Source of the DNA: Streptomyces sp. NBC_01304
GTDB lineage: Bacteria; Actinomycetota; Actinomycetes; Streptomycetales; Streptomycetaceae
Length of the DNA stretch: 64,000 nucleotides
Reading direction: 5' to 3'
Assembly: GCF_035975855.1 (NCBI RefSeq)
Contig: NZ_CP109055.1
Span: 9,796,001 to 9,860,000, forward strand
Every line of letters begins with the position of its first letter. Within the stretch, counting starts at the first letter, position 1. The position numbers were made by a program, and so were the translations under genes. Below the pieces are notes generated by a model. The model saw only the letters and a program-made list of their open reading frames with translations, had not been told where the DNA came from and made no database searches. Below are positions 17,017 through 27,147 of this stretch, in pieces.

Positions 17017-17110
17017 GCGACCGCCACACCTCACCCCGCGACCGCCACACCTCACCCCGCGACCGCCACACCTCACCCCGAGACCGCCACACCTCACCCC
17101 GAGACCGCCC
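17017..17110. repeat. 21-bp tandem repeat, 4.5 copies, in a 560-bp gene-free region
   Basis: The unit GCGACCGCCACACCTCACCCC is repeated at 17017, 17038, 17059 and 17080 (the last copy has one change) and then starts a fifth time. It lies in the non-coding stretch 16869-17428 between PucR and the P450. The remainder (about 17111-17300) is a decayed CT-rich repeat. No promoter for the P450 was obvious. Confidence 0.9.
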
Positions 17111-17428
17111 CTGCCTCTTCCTGGTCCCGCCCGCGCCTCTCGCCAATCCCGCCCACACCTCTCCCTGGTTCAGCCTTGGCCTCTCCCCGGTTCCGCCCCC
17201 GCCTCTCCGCAATCCCGCCTCGGCCTTTCCCTGGTTCCGCCCCGCCATCCCCGGTCCCGCCCGCCCCCCTCCCCGGCCCCGCCCGCGCCCATCCGGCGTA
17301 GCCCAGCGCGAGGTGCCGCGCCGCCCGCGTGACGGTGAAGGGGAGTCGGCACCGGCGACGGCTTCAGCCGAGCCGCGCGGCACTGCCGGCCGGCGACGCC
17401 CCAGACCCGGACGGACGGAGACAGCCAC

Positions 17429-18664
17429 ATGATCGAGGACGCCCCGGAACGGACCTGCCCGGCCACACCCCCCGTACGCGAGTGGCCCGCCCAGGACCTG
17501 ACCGGCACCGACTTCGACCCGGTCCTGACCGAGCTCATGGAGCAGGGGCCGATGCACCGGATCCAGTTGCCGCACGGCGAGGGCTGGGCGTGGCTGGCGA
17601 CCCGCTACGACGACGTACGGATGATCACGAACGACCCGCGCTTCACCCGGCACGAGATCACCGAACGGCAGATCACCCGGCTCGCCCCGCACTTCAAGCC
17701 CAAGCCGGGCTCGCTCGCCTTCGCCGACGGCTCCGACCACCACCGGCTGCGCCGCGTCGTGGCACCGGCCTTCACCGCGGCCGGCGTGGAGCGCTTCCGG
17801 GGCCGCGCCCAGGAGGTCCTGGACGGCCTGATGGACGCCCTCCTCGCGGAGGGACCGCCCGCCGACCTCACCACACGCGTCCTCGGACCGTTCCCCGTCG
17901 AGGTCGTCTGCGAGGTCATGGGCGTACCCGTCGCCGACCGGCCGCAGCTCAAGGAGTGGACCGACCAGATCGTCTTCCCGTCGCAGGACGCGCAGACCAC
18001 GGGGCAGGTGAAGGACCGGCTGTACGGCTGGCTCGGCGAGGCGATCCGGGCCCGGCGCGGCAGCACCGGCGAGGACATCCTGTCGCTGCTCGGCGCGGGC
18101 GTGGCCCGCGGCGACCTCAGCGAGGACGAGGCGGTCGGCGTGGCCGGACCGCTGCAGATCGGCGGCGAGGCCGTCACCAACAACGTCGGCCAGATGCTCT
18201 ACCTGCTCCTGACCCGCCCCCAGCTGCTCGAACGGCTCACCGCAGAGCCCGAGTTGCGGCCCCGGGCCCTCGACGAACTGCTGCGCTACATCCCGCACCG
18301 CAGCGCCGTCGGCCTCGCGCGCATCGCCACCGAGGACGTCGACCTGCGCGGCCACCGCATCACGGCGGGCGATCCGGTCTACGTCTCCTACCTCGCCGCC
18401 AACCGCGACCCGGAGGTCTTCCCCGACCCGGAGCACATCGACTTCGACCGGGCCCCCAACCCCCATGTGTCCTTCGGCTACGGCACCCACTACTGCGTCG
18501 GCGGCCTGCTCGCCCGCCTGGAGATCGACCTGCTCATGGACGCGGTCCTGGACCGGCTGCCGGGCCTGCGCCTCGCGGTGCCGGCCGAGCAAGTGCCGTG
18601 GCGGCGGCGGGCGTTGATCCGGGGTCCGCAGGCGCTGCAGGTCGGATGGGAATCAGGCGTCTGA
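17429..18664 (+). CDS. Cytochrome P450 (CYP107-like)
   Basis: 411 residues, the normal bacterial class I length. The I-helix is GPLQIGGEAVTNN, the K-helix ExxR is DELLR, and the heme loop is FGYGTHYCVGG with the thiolate ligand Cys356. It needs external ferredoxin and reductase, which are not nearby. It is a stand-alone monooxygenase convergent to the Vat-like gene. The substrate is unknown; the Streptomyces choP-choA pairing of a P450 with cholesterol oxidase does not apply here because they are not adjacent. The ATG at 17429 lacks a strong SD sequence (GGAGAC about 10 bases upstream). Confidence 0.92.
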   Translation: MIEDAPERTCPATPPVREWPAQDLTGTDFDPVLTELMEQGPMHRIQLPHGEGWAWLATRYDDVRMITNDPRFTRHEITERQITRLAPHFKPKPGSLAFADGSDHHRLRRVVAPAFTAAGVERFRGRAQEVLDGLMDALLAEGPPADLTTRVLGPFPVEVVCEVMGVPVADRPQLKEWTDQIVFPSQDAQTTGQVKDRLYGWLGEAIRARRGSTGEDILSLLGAGVARGDLSEDEAVGVAGPLQIGGEAVTNNVGQMLYLLLTRPQLLERLTAEPELRPRALDELLRYIPHRSAVGLARIATEDVDLRGHRITAGDPVYVSYLAANRDPEVFPDPEHIDFDRAPNPHVSFGYGTHYCVGGLLARLEIDLLMDAVLDRLPGLRLAVPAEQVPWRRRALIRGPQALQVGWESGV

Positions 18665-18765
18665 GCGCGCGGCGTCGCTGTGGCGCGTCAAGCAGGCGCG
18701 CCTCGCACCTGCCTCCCTCGCACCTGCTCCCTCGCACCTGCCCCCTCGCGCATTCCCCTCGTGCG

Positions 18766-18795
18766 TCCCCGAAGCGGCTACGGCTGCTTCGGGGA
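18766..18795. terminator. Bidirectional terminator-like hairpin
   Basis: A perfect 10-bp inverted repeat (TCCCCGAAGC and GCTTCGGGGA, 10-base loop) between the convergent P450 and acetyltransferase genes. It overlaps the last six codons of the latter. There is no long U-run, as is usual in Streptomyces. Confidence 0.6.
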
Positions 18796-19434
18796 CGCCG
18801 CCGCGAGCGCGTCGACGCTGCCGGACATGACCGTGCGCAGATGCGCGGTGAGGTGGTCCAACGGCCAGTCCCACCAGGCGAGTTCGAGCAACCGCGCGAT
18901 GTCCTCGTCGCTGTGGCGGCGGCGGATGAGCTTCGCCGGGTTGCCGCCGACGATGCCGTAGTCCGGAACGTCGTCGACGACCACGGAGCCGGACGCGATG
19001 ACCGCACCGTGGCCGATGCGCACGCCGGGCATGACCATCGTCCGGTAGCCGAACCACACATCGTTGCCGACCACCGTGTCGCCCCGCCCGGGCAGGCCGG
19101 TGATGAGGTCGAAGTGCTCGGTCCACGAGCCGCCCATGATGGGGAAGGGGAACGTCGAGGGGCCGTCCATGCGGTGGTTGGCGCCGTTCATGATGAAGCG
19201 GACGCCCGTGCCGAGCGCGCAGAACTTCCCGATGACGAGCCGCTCGGGACCGTAGTGGTAGAGCACGTTGCGGGTCTCGAACGCGGTCGGGTCGTCCGGG
19301 TCGTCGTAGTACGAGAACTCCCCGACCTCGATCAACGGTGACTTGACCAGCGGCCGCAGCAGCACCACGCGCGACTGGTCGGGCATCGGGTGCAGCACGT
19401 TCGGGTCGGCGGGCGGGCCGGGCAGAGCGGGCAT
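18778..19434 (-). CDS. Xenobiotic acetyltransferase, Vat(streptogramin A)/CatB-like, left-handed beta-helix
   Basis: 218 residues. Hexapeptide-repeat segments run through the middle: LVIGKFCALGTGVRFIMNGANHRMDG with the catalytic His, then TVVGNDVWFGYRTMVMPGVRIGHGAVIASGSVVVDDVPDYGIVGGNPAKLIRRR. This is the typical XAT layout, which acetylates streptogramin A or chloramphenicol from acetyl-CoA. Many Streptomyces homologues have unknown substrates, so antibiotic resistance is possible but unproven. It follows the sigma factor gene on the same strand after 84 bases and could be co-transcribed. Confidence 0.85.
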   Translation of the reverse strand: MPALPGPPADPNVLHPMPDQSRVVLLRPLVKSPLIEVGEFSYYDDPDDPTAFETRNVLYHYGPERLVIGKFCALGTGVRFIMNGANHRMDGPSTFPFPIMGGSWTEHFDLITGLPGRGDTVVGNDVWFGYRTMVMPGVRIGHGAVIASGSVVVDDVPDYGIVGGNPAKLIRRRHSDEDIARLLELAWWDWPLDHLTAHLRTVMSGSVDALAAASPKQP

Positions 19435-19518
19435 GGTGCTTCGACTCCCTTGCTGGATGCGGACGGACTTGCCGGGTGCGGACGGACGGCTTCGACCGCA
19501 GTGCGGCCCCGGGCGAGC

Positions 19519-20508
19519 CTAGGCGGCCACCCGGTCGGGCAGGTCGAAGAGCGGGAACAGACGCTCGGTGTCGCGGAAGAAGCTGATGCCCCGGATCCGG
19601 GAGTCCGCGATGTCGAGGACCTGAAGTGCCCACGGCTCGAAGCCCGTTCCGTCCGCGCAGGGCCGGTACTGGCCGAACGCGGGCACCCCGTTGGCCATCG
19701 TCGGCACCAGGTGCGAGCCCCGGCACCCGATCGCGGGCCCGGTCAGCCACGCCTCGACGTCGTCGAAGCCGCGCATCCACATCGGGTAGGGCGGCAGCGA
19801 CAGCGTGACGTCGACGTGCAGCAGCATCGCCAGCATGTCCATGTCGTACGCGGCGAAGGCGGCCGCGTACCGGTCGGCGAGTACCTGCTGGGTGTCGCTG
19901 GGGGCCACCGGCTCGCGCTCCGCCTGCGGTGGTGTGCGGTGCGCGGCGAGCGTGGAACGGGCGCGCTGCAGCGCGCTGTTGACCGAGGCGACGGAGGTGT
20001 CCTGAAGCTCGGCCACCTCGCCCGCGGAGAGCCCCAGGATCTCCCGCATGAGCAGGACGGCGCGCTGCTTGGGCGGCAGGTGCTGCAGCGCGGCGACGAA
20101 CGCGAGGCGGATGGACTCGCGGTCCGTGACCACCTCGGCCGGATCGGCGGGTGCCGCCGAGGTGCGGCCGTCGGGGCACGGCTCGATCCACCGAGAGGCG
20201 TCGAGCGGGGTGCCCGGCCCGGTCGCGCCGCTGGTCGGTCCGGACAGGTCCATGGGCGTCGCCCGGCGCCCGCGGCCGGCGAGCGCGTCGAGGCAGACGC
20301 GGTGGGCGATGCTGTACACCCACGTACGCAGCGACGAACGCCCCTCGAAACGCGCGGCGTTGCGCCAGGCGCGGACCATGGTCTCCTGCACCGCGTCCTC
20401 GGCGTCGAAGGCCGAACCGAGCATCCGGTAGCAGTAGCCGGTGAGTCCGCCGCGCAATTCCTCGATCGAGCCGGTCAGCGCCTCAAACTCCGTCACGCGA
20501 GCCCCCAT
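19519..20508 (-). CDS. ECF sigma factor with SnoaL-like C-terminal domain (SigG/TIGR02960-like)
   Basis: 329 residues. Sigma region 2 is at about 20-90 (LTGYCYRMLGSAFDAEDAVQETMVRAWRNA, SLRTWVYSIAHRVCLDAL), and region 4 at about 145-195 (ALQHLPPKQRAVLLMREILGLSAGEVAELQDTSVASVNSALQRAR). A SnoaL/NTF2-like domain (about 205-325) replaces a separate anti-sigma factor in this ECF group. ATG 20508 is used; GTG codons at 20523, 20514 and 20496 are alternatives, the last with GGGGG close before it. It is divergent from the cholesterol oxidase gene, and a 7-bp inverted repeat CGATCTT/AAGATCG lies between them at 20547-20578. It may control choA. Confidence 0.88.
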   Translation of the reverse strand: MGARVTEFEALTGSIEELRGGLTGYCYRMLGSAFDAEDAVQETMVRAWRNAARFEGRSSLRTWVYSIAHRVCLDALAGRGRRATPMDLSGPTSGATGPGTPLDASRWIEPCPDGRTSAAPADPAEVVTDRESIRLAFVAALQHLPPKQRAVLLMREILGLSAGEVAELQDTSVASVNSALQRARSTLAAHRTPPQAEREPVAPSDTQQVLADRYAAAFAAYDMDMLAMLLHVDVTLSLPPYPMWMRGFDDVEAWLTGPAIGCRGSHLVPTMANGVPAFGQYRPCADGTGFEPWALQVLDIADSRIRGISFFRDTERLFPLFDLPDRVAA

Positions 20509-20622
20509 TGACACAAGATCCACTGTCGCCGGGCCATGCTAGGCGGCGATCTTCAATGGTGCCACTGGTACAAGATCGGGCAGAAGTTACAGACAAGTTA
20601 CCTCGGGTAACTGGTGACTTAA

Positions 20623-22329
<1,707 letters not shown>

Positions 22330-22396
22330 GCGACAGCTGCGAGGTCACCTGAGTGACCTTCTCCGGTACCGGCCTGTGCGGGGCCGGTACGCAGTC

Positions 22397-22426
22397 GGGG
22401 CCGACCGGATGCACCCGGTCGGCCCC
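22397..22426. terminator. Transcription terminator after choA
   Basis: A perfect 12-bp stem (GGGGCCGACCGG paired with CCGGTCGGCCCC) with a 6-base loop. Two weaker hairpins precede it (about 22341-22360, and 22365-22390 with GTACCGGCC/GGCCGGTAC). It separates choA from the convergent AhpD-like gene. Confidence 0.75.
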
Positions 22427-22462
22427 GTCCGCGTACCGCTGAAAGCACCGGCGGTACGCAGC

Positions 22463-22554
22463 TCAATGCGTCAGCAGTACGTAGATCAATGCGTCAGCAG
22501 TACGTAGATCAATGCGTCGGCAGTACGCAGGTCAATGCGTCGGCAGTACGCAGA
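22463..22554. repeat. 23-bp tandem repeat, four copies, spanning the stop codon of the AhpD-like gene
   Basis: Units start at 22463, 22486, 22509 and 22532. Each reads TCAATGCGTC(A/G)GCAGTACG(C/T)AG plus two bases, and each contains on the minus strand Val-Leu-(Pro/Leu)-Thr-His-stop. The coding copy is 22532-22554. The other three are downstream duplicates with their own in-frame stop. Confidence 0.9.
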
Positions 22555-23014
22555 CGCTGTCGAGCCCGAGCACGTGGTTGAGCCGCCCGAAGGCCAGCCA
22601 CGACCCGATGTCCATGCTCAGCTCGACGATCTCGGCCTGGCTGTAGTGCGCGGTCATCCGCTCCCAGAACTCGTCGTCCAGGCCGTGGTGGTCGAGCGCG
22701 TACCGCTCGGCGTACTCGGCGGCCAGGCGGGCGCGGTCGTCGAAGGCGTCGGTGGTGCGCCACTCGTCCACGGCCTCCATGAAGGACTCCTCGACCTTCT
22801 CGCCGTCGTCCCGCTCGGTGCGCCAGTCGAGGCAGAACTGGCACCCGTTGATCTTCGCGATCACCAGGCGCGCGGCCTCGAACTCGCGCAGCCCGAGCTT
22901 GGTGTGGGAGTACACCGACAGCGAGAAGTTCGCGGCGGCCATCCCGATCTCGGGGACCATGTCGCCCCACACGTACCCGATCGGCTCCTGGCCCTCGGGG
23001 ATGTCGATGATCAT
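22532..23014 (-). CDS. Carboxymuconolactone decarboxylase/AhpD-like protein
   Basis: 160 residues. The CxxC redox pair sits in KINGCQFCLDWR (about residues 52-55), followed by a helical region with the distal His. The overall layout is that of AhpD-like alkylhydroperoxidase proteins. The start ATG at 23014 overlaps the stop of the upstream reductase gene by 4 bases (ATGA), so the two are translationally coupled and probably work together. GGAAG lies before the start. The last codons are duplicated downstream (see the repeat). Confidence 0.85.
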   Translation of the reverse strand: MIIDIPEGQEPIGYVWGDMVPEIGMAAANFSLSVYSHTKLGLREFEAARLVIAKINGCQFCLDWRTERDDGEKVEESFMEAVDEWRTTDAFDDRARLAAEYAERYALDHHGLDDEFWERMTAHYSQAEIVELSMDIGSWLAFGRLNHVLGLDSVCVLPTH

Positions 23015-24090
23015 CGTTGCTTCCTTCCGAGTTTGCCGACTGCGGGGCGCAGCGGGACATCCAGCGCGTCGTACAGTCCGGGTTCCTGCTCCACCAGCCA
23101 GTCGATGGCGCCGACCAGGCGGCCGACCGCGGTGGCGTTGCCGCCCGCGGAGCGGTTGCCGCCCTCGTCGGTGGCCTCGACGGTGACCTCGATGTGCGGG
23201 CGGCCCTCGATGATCACGCGATGCGCGCCGACGCCGTCCGGCGGGGTCGGCCAGTCCGGCGCGCAGGAGGGGTGGATGCGGGTGACGTGCTCGATGACGA
23301 GGGCCGGCTCGCCGTCGACGATGCCCTGCACCTCGAAGCGGACGGCGCCCTGGGTGCCGGCCTCGAAGTCGCCCATCGTCTTGGTGCTGACCGTGGCATC
23401 GAGCGCCCGGCGGTCCAAGGTCTCGCGGATCTCGTCGAGTTCGACGCCGAGCGCCCGGGCCATCAGGCGGACCTGCCCGCCCCACACCATGCCCGGTACG
23501 CCCGGCCACAGCATCGGCGGGTCGTAGTCCATCGGCTGGCCCATGCCGACCAGCATCCGGACCGAGTCCTCCTGGTCGTACGTCGAGTAGTCGAAGATCT
23601 CCTGGCAGCGGATCACGTCGACGGTGGAGCCGAGTCCGCTGATCAGCAGGGGCAGTACGTCATTGCCCCAGCCCGGATCGACTCCGGAGGCGAACAGTGA
23701 ACCGCCGCCCTCCGCGACGGCCGCGACCATCGGGTCCAGGTACTCGGGCGGGGCGCTGCGATGGTCGTAGAGGGGATAGAGGGCGGGGGAGACGACGACG
23801 GCCCCGGTCCGGATCGCCCGCGCGATGTCGGCGATCGCGTCGTCGGGCCGGATGTCCCCGGACGCGGCATACACCACGGCCCGGGGCCCGGCGGCGAGCA
23901 CCGCTTCGATGTCGTCGGTCGCGGCCACCCCCAACTCGGTGTCGAGCCCGGCCAGATGGCCCGCGTCACGGCCGACCTTGGCGGGATCGTGGACGAGGAC
24001 AGCGGTGAGTTTCAGTGCGGGATGGGCGTCGACGGCACGGATCGCCGCGCGGCCGACATTGCCGGTACCCCAGACAACCGTGGAAATCAT
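23011..24090 (-). CDS. Dihydrodipicolinate reductase-like NAD(P)-dependent amine dehydrogenase family protein
   Basis: 359 residues. A Rossmann motif at the very N-terminus (VVWGTGNVGRAAIRAV), then the DapB-like region with AGLDTELGVAATDDIEAVL and the VYAASGD loop, and a C-terminal domain resembling 2,4-diaminopentanoate dehydrogenase-type proteins (GVDPGWGNDVLPLLISG). Homologues often sit with steroid or lipid catabolism genes; the exact substrate is not known. It is coupled to the AhpD-like gene and 64 bases downstream of the alpha/beta hydrolase stop. Confidence 0.8.
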   Translation of the reverse strand: MISTVVWGTGNVGRAAIRAVDAHPALKLTAVLVHDPAKVGRDAGHLAGLDTELGVAATDDIEAVLAAGPRAVVYAASGDIRPDDAIADIARAIRTGAVVVSPALYPLYDHRSAPPEYLDPMVAAVAEGGGSLFASGVDPGWGNDVLPLLISGLGSTVDVIRCQEIFDYSTYDQEDSVRMLVGMGQPMDYDPPMLWPGVPGMVWGGQVRLMARALGVELDEIRETLDRRALDATVSTKTMGDFEAGTQGAVRFEVQGIVDGEPALVIEHVTRIHPSCAPDWPTPPDGVGAHRVIIEGRPHIEVTVEATDEGGNRSAGGNATAVGRLVGAIDWLVEQEPGLYDALDVPLRPAVGKLGRKQR

Positions 24091-24154
24091 GGGCGGAGGG
24101 TAGCGAGACGGCCCATAGGTTCCTAGAGCTGTGCGCGGGGGAAATGACTGGGCG

Positions 24155-25018
24155 TCAGATCGCCGATGGCGCCTGGTCCTTGCCGAGGAACTCTGTAACG
24201 GTCCGGGTGAATCCGTTCGGGTCGTCCAGCCACGGGAAGTGGCCCGCGCCCGGCTGCACATGCAGTTCCGCACCCGGCAGCAACCGGGCGATGTCCGCCG
24301 CGACTTGGGGGCGCGGCCCGCTGTCCCGCTCGCCCGCGAGCAGCAGGATGCGGGCGTCGAGCGCGGCCAGGGCGGCGCGGGCCGCGTCCGGGGCGAAGGC
24401 GCCCGCGGAGGCGTAGGCATCGGCGGCCTGCTCGTTGGTCTGCTCCAGGTCGGCCGCTGCGTGCGCCTTCGCCGTCGCGTCCCAACGGCCGTAGAAGAAG
24501 GGCGCGGCGGCGTCGAAGTCGGCGTCGGCGGCAGTCCCGGCCAGGATCCGCTCGTACGCCTCCAGCGCGGACGCGAACCACGGCTCGCCCGCGCGCAGTG
24601 CGGCCGCCTCCCTGCGCTGCTCCTCGGTGAAGTCGACGCCGATGGCGCGGGCACGGGCCGTGATCAGGGTCAGGGAGCGGATGCGCCCGGGGTGCCGGGC
24701 CGCGTAGAGCAGGGCGAGATCGCCGGCCGCCGAGTGCGCGAGCAGGTCGATGCGGTCCAGGCCGAGGTGGCCGCGCAGCGCCTCGACGTCCTCGATCTGC
24801 CGGTCGCAGCGGTACGTCGCCGGGTCGGCCGGCGCCGCGGAGTCGCCGGTGCCGCGCAGGTCGAGCATGATCAGGCGGCGCCGCGCGGACAGACCGCCGA
24901 GATCACCGAGGTAGGCGGAGGCGCGCATCGGCCCGCCGGGCAGGCAGAGCAGCGGCTCGCCCTCCCCGGACACGTGGTAGGCGAGGCGGGTTCCGTCGGG
25001 CGCGGTGAACGTGGTCAT
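24155..25018 (-). CDS. Alpha/beta hydrolase, proline iminopeptidase-like
   Basis: 287 residues with the alpha/beta hydrolase order: oxyanion segment LLCLPGGP, LIMLDLRGTGDS, nucleophile elbow LLAHSAAGDLALLYAARHP (AHSAAG in place of GHSxGG), Asp in AGERDSGP and His in PGAGHFPWLDDP. The helical cap region is at about 130-215. The substrate is unknown. It is co-directional with the dehydrogenase/AhpD pair and may be the first gene of that operon. It is divergent from the GNAT gene, with 80 bases between starts. Confidence 0.8.
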   Translation of the reverse strand: MTTFTAPDGTRLAYHVSGEGEPLLCLPGGPMRASAYLGDLGGLSARRRLIMLDLRGTGDSAAPADPATYRCDRQIEDVEALRGHLGLDRIDLLAHSAAGDLALLYAARHPGRIRSLTLITARARAIGVDFTEEQRREAAALRAGEPWFASALEAYERILAGTAADADFDAAAPFFYGRWDATAKAHAAADLEQTNEQAADAYASAGAFAPDAARAALAALDARILLLAGERDSGPRPQVAADIARLLPGAELHVQPGAGHFPWLDDPNGFTRTVTEFLGKDQAPSAI

Positions 25019-25098
25019 GCGGGCATCCTCACCGCGCGGCGGCGATCATGGCAAGTACTTGGTTGACGAGGCGCGACTTGCCCGGGTTTGCTGGGCCG

Positions 25099-25557
25099 AT
25101 GTCCAGCCTCCGCCTTGAAACGGTGGGCGCCGCCGCCCCGGTCCAGGACGCCCTGGTCCGCGACTGGCAGCACGTCCACAACCTGATCATCCCGCCGCAC
25201 TTCCTCTCCCTCGACGACGTGCGCGAGCGATCAACCCGCAACCACCTGGAGGTCGCCTACCTCGGCGACACCCTCGTGGGCTGCTCCACGGTGCGCCCGC
25301 CCACGAGCGAGTCGCCGGCGGCGACGGTGATCGCGCGGGTGCTGCCCGCGTACCGGGAGCGGGGATTCGGTACGCAGATGTACGAGCGGGGGCTGGCCCG
25401 GGCGCGGGAGCTGGGCGCCGAGTCGATCGAGACCAATGTCCTCGGGAGCAACCCGGAGGGGCTGCGGTTCGCGAAGCGGCGCGGGTTCGTCGAGATCGAG
25501 ACGTATGTGCTGCCCGGCGACACCATTCCCTACATCGACTTGAGGCTCGAGAGCTGA
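25099..25557 (+). CDS. GNAT family N-acetyltransferase
   Basis: 152 residues. The acetyl-CoA loop is ARVLPAYRERGFGTQMYERGLARARELG (about 80-107), followed by SNPEGLRFAKRRGF, the usual GNAT motif B. The start ATG at 25099 is where homology begins; upstream in-frame codons are not convincing. The last codons (Glu-Ser-stop) run into a pentanucleotide repeat. The substrate is unknown. Confidence 0.8.
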   Translation: MSSLRLETVGAAAPVQDALVRDWQHVHNLIIPPHFLSLDDVRERSTRNHLEVAYLGDTLVGCSTVRPPTSESPAATVIARVLPAYRERGFGTQMYERGLARARELGAESIETNVLGSNPEGLRFAKRRGFVEIETYVLPGDTIPYIDLRLES

Positions 25558-25580
25558 GCTGAGCTGAGCTGAGCTGAGCT
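25551..25580. repeat. Pentanucleotide GAGCT repeat, six copies, over the GNAT stop codon
   Basis: Six perfect GAGCT units begin within the last codons of the GNAT gene; the TGA stop at 25555-25557 is inside the array. A GC-only stretch (GGCCGCGGCCGCGGCCGGCC) follows. The array could gain or lose units by slippage but would still supply TGA in this frame. Confidence 0.9.
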
Positions 25581-25611
25581 GACCTCGGCCGCGGCCGCGG
25601 CCGGCCGCGCG

Positions 25612-26256
25612 TCACAGGCCGTAGCGCCGCGCGGTCTCCTCCTGCTGGGCGAGCCGGTGCAGCGCCCGCAGGATCGGATCGAGAAGGACCGTTCCGGCGA
25701 TCGCCGTCTCGACCTGCTCCGCCTCCGACGGCTGGCTCTCCGTCATGTCCAGGTCGTGGACGGCCGCCTGGTGCATGAGGTCGGCGTAGGGGCGAAGCAG
25801 CGCCGCGTCCCAGTCGTAGCCGAGCCGCCGGAGAGTGGCCACCCCCACCACCAGGGAGCGGTAGGGCGGGGAGATGGTCCGCAGGTCATGGGCGGTCTGC
25901 CAGCCCAGGGCGTCGAGGAGTTGGTCGACCTCCACGCGGGCGGCCTCCATGTCGCCGTCGTCCGCGAGATCGGGTTCGGGCGGGCCGGGCAGGGCCCACA
26001 TGGCCGCGCCGAGACGGATGGTGCGGCCCAGTGAGTCGTCGTCGATGTGCCGCAGCACCTCACCGGCCGTGGCCACCGAGAGCCCGCCGACCTGCAACAG
26101 CGCACGCACCAGGCGGAGTCGGCGCAGATGGCCCTCGTCGTAGTCGGCCGTCGTCGCGCTGACCCGGTGGCCCGCGGGCAACAGCCCTTCCCGCAGGTAG
26201 TACTTGATCGTCGCGGTGGAGACACCGCTCCGCTCGCTCAACTCCGCCAGTCGCAT
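25612..26256 (-). CDS. MerR family transcriptional regulator
   Basis: 214 residues. The N-terminal MerR winged helix is LAELSERSGVSTATIKYYLREGLLPAG...DYDEGHLRRLRLVRALLQVGGLS (residues 3-70). The C-terminal effector region has no Cys cluster, so it is not a metal sensor of the usual kind. ATG 26256 is chosen because the HTH begins right after it. It is divergent from the DUF4188 gene, with a clear operator between. It probably controls both. Confidence 0.88.
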   Translation of the reverse strand: MRLAELSERSGVSTATIKYYLREGLLPAGHRVSATTADYDEGHLRRLRLVRALLQVGGLSVATAGEVLRHIDDDSLGRTIRLGAAMWALPGPPEPDLADDGDMEAARVEVDQLLDALGWQTAHDLRTISPPYRSLVVGVATLRRLGYDWDAALLRPYADLMHQAAVHDLDMTESQPSEAEQVETAIAGTVLLDPILRALHRLAQQEETARRYGL

Positions 26257-26285
26257 CGCATGTGCCTTTCCTTGAACAGCGGCAC

Positions 26286-26324
26286 TATCCAATCATGCGC
26301 GAGTTGGATAGCGTGCGTATCCAA
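26286..26324. promoter_or_regulatory. MerR-type operator: three TATCCAA/TTGGATA half-sites
   Basis: TATCCAA (26286-26292), TTGGATA (26304-26310) and TATCCAA (26318-26324) form two overlapping inverted repeats, spaced 11 and 7 bases. They sit in the 97-bp region between the divergent merR and DUF4188 starts. The exact half-site identity makes this a convincing binding site for the local MerR protein. Confidence 0.75.
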
Positions 26325-26353
26325 CGAGGTGCACCGGAGATTCGGGAGTCACG

Positions 26354-26944
26354 ATGGCCGCACAGTCAGACAAGTCCGCCGAGCCGGCCCTGCCCGGGGA
26401 ACCGGCCCCGTCCGAGGCGCTCGTCACGTCCGGCAAGCCCATACCGGGCATGACCACCGCGGCCGCCGAGGGCGAGGTGACCGTGCTGCTCATCGGCATG
26501 CGCATCAACCACTTCTGGGGCGTGCACCATTGGCTGCCGGTCCTCGTCAGCATGCCGCGCATGCTCCGCGCGCTGGGCAAGGACAAGAGCCGCGGGCTGC
26601 TCGGCTACACCCTGCTCACCGGCTCGCCGCGCACGTACTACGTAGTCCAGTACTGGGAGTCCCAGGAGAAGTTGTACGCCTACGCCCACGCCTCGGACAC
26701 CCTCCACCACAAGGCCTGGGCGATCATCAACGGCAAGGTGCGCAAGGGCAAGAACCGTCAGCACGTGGGCATCTGGCACGAGTCGTACACCGTGCCCGAG
26801 GGTTCGTACGAGACGGTCTACGGCGACATGCCGCCCGTCGGCCTGGCCGCGGCCACCGGCGTACTTCCCCTCGAGCGGCGCGGCCGGACCGCGGCCGCCC
26901 GCTTCGCGCACCGGTCGTCCCGGGAGACGGCCGGCAGCCGCTAG
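26354..26944 (+). CDS. DUF4188 domain-containing protein (dimeric alpha/beta-barrel, monooxygenase-like)
   Basis: 196 residues. The segment VTVLLIGMRINHFWGVHHWLPVLVSMPRML and then TYYVVQYWESQEKLYAYA, ending WHESYTVPEGSYETVYGDMPP, is characteristic of the DUF4188 family, related to antibiotic biosynthesis monooxygenase-type barrels. The function is unknown. It is controlled by the divergent MerR protein through the shared operator. The stop codon touches the left end of a MITE-like element, whose first bases overlap the TAG. Confidence 0.8.
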   Translation: MAAQSDKSAEPALPGEPAPSEALVTSGKPIPGMTTAAAEGEVTVLLIGMRINHFWGVHHWLPVLVSMPRMLRALGKDKSRGLLGYTLLTGSPRTYYVVQYWESQEKLYAYAHASDTLHHKAWAIINGKVRKGKNRQHVGIWHESYTVPEGSYETVYGDMPPVGLAAATGVLPLERRGRTAAARFAHRSSRETAGSR

Positions 26945-27147
26945 GGCCTGTCTTCAAACTCCCGCCTGCCCCGCGACGCCGCAGTGACATCAGCTGCTGC
27001 CGCAGCGGGCGCACGCTCGCCGCACCGGGCGAAAGACCAAGTACGTCCGGCCCATCGACGGGGCCTTCCACCCGGCACGCCGAGCGCACGCACCAGACGC
27101 CGCGGGGCCGCCCTTCGGGCGACGACGGGAGTTTGAAGATAGGCCCT
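26943..27147. mobile_element. MITE-like palindromic element A
   Basis: 205 bp with 22-bp terminal inverted repeats (AGGGCCTGTCTTCAAACTCCCG at the left, one mismatch at the right end 27126-27147). Inside lies a core of about 88 bp (27015-27102, starting CTCGCCGCACCGGGCGAAAG) that is shared with the adjacent element B. There is no coding capacity. It abuts the DUF4188 stop codon and would depend on a transposase elsewhere. Confidence 0.75.

Noticed and set aside
17017..17110. Possible CRISPR array.
   Set aside because: The units are contiguous with no variable spacers, and no cas genes are in the window.
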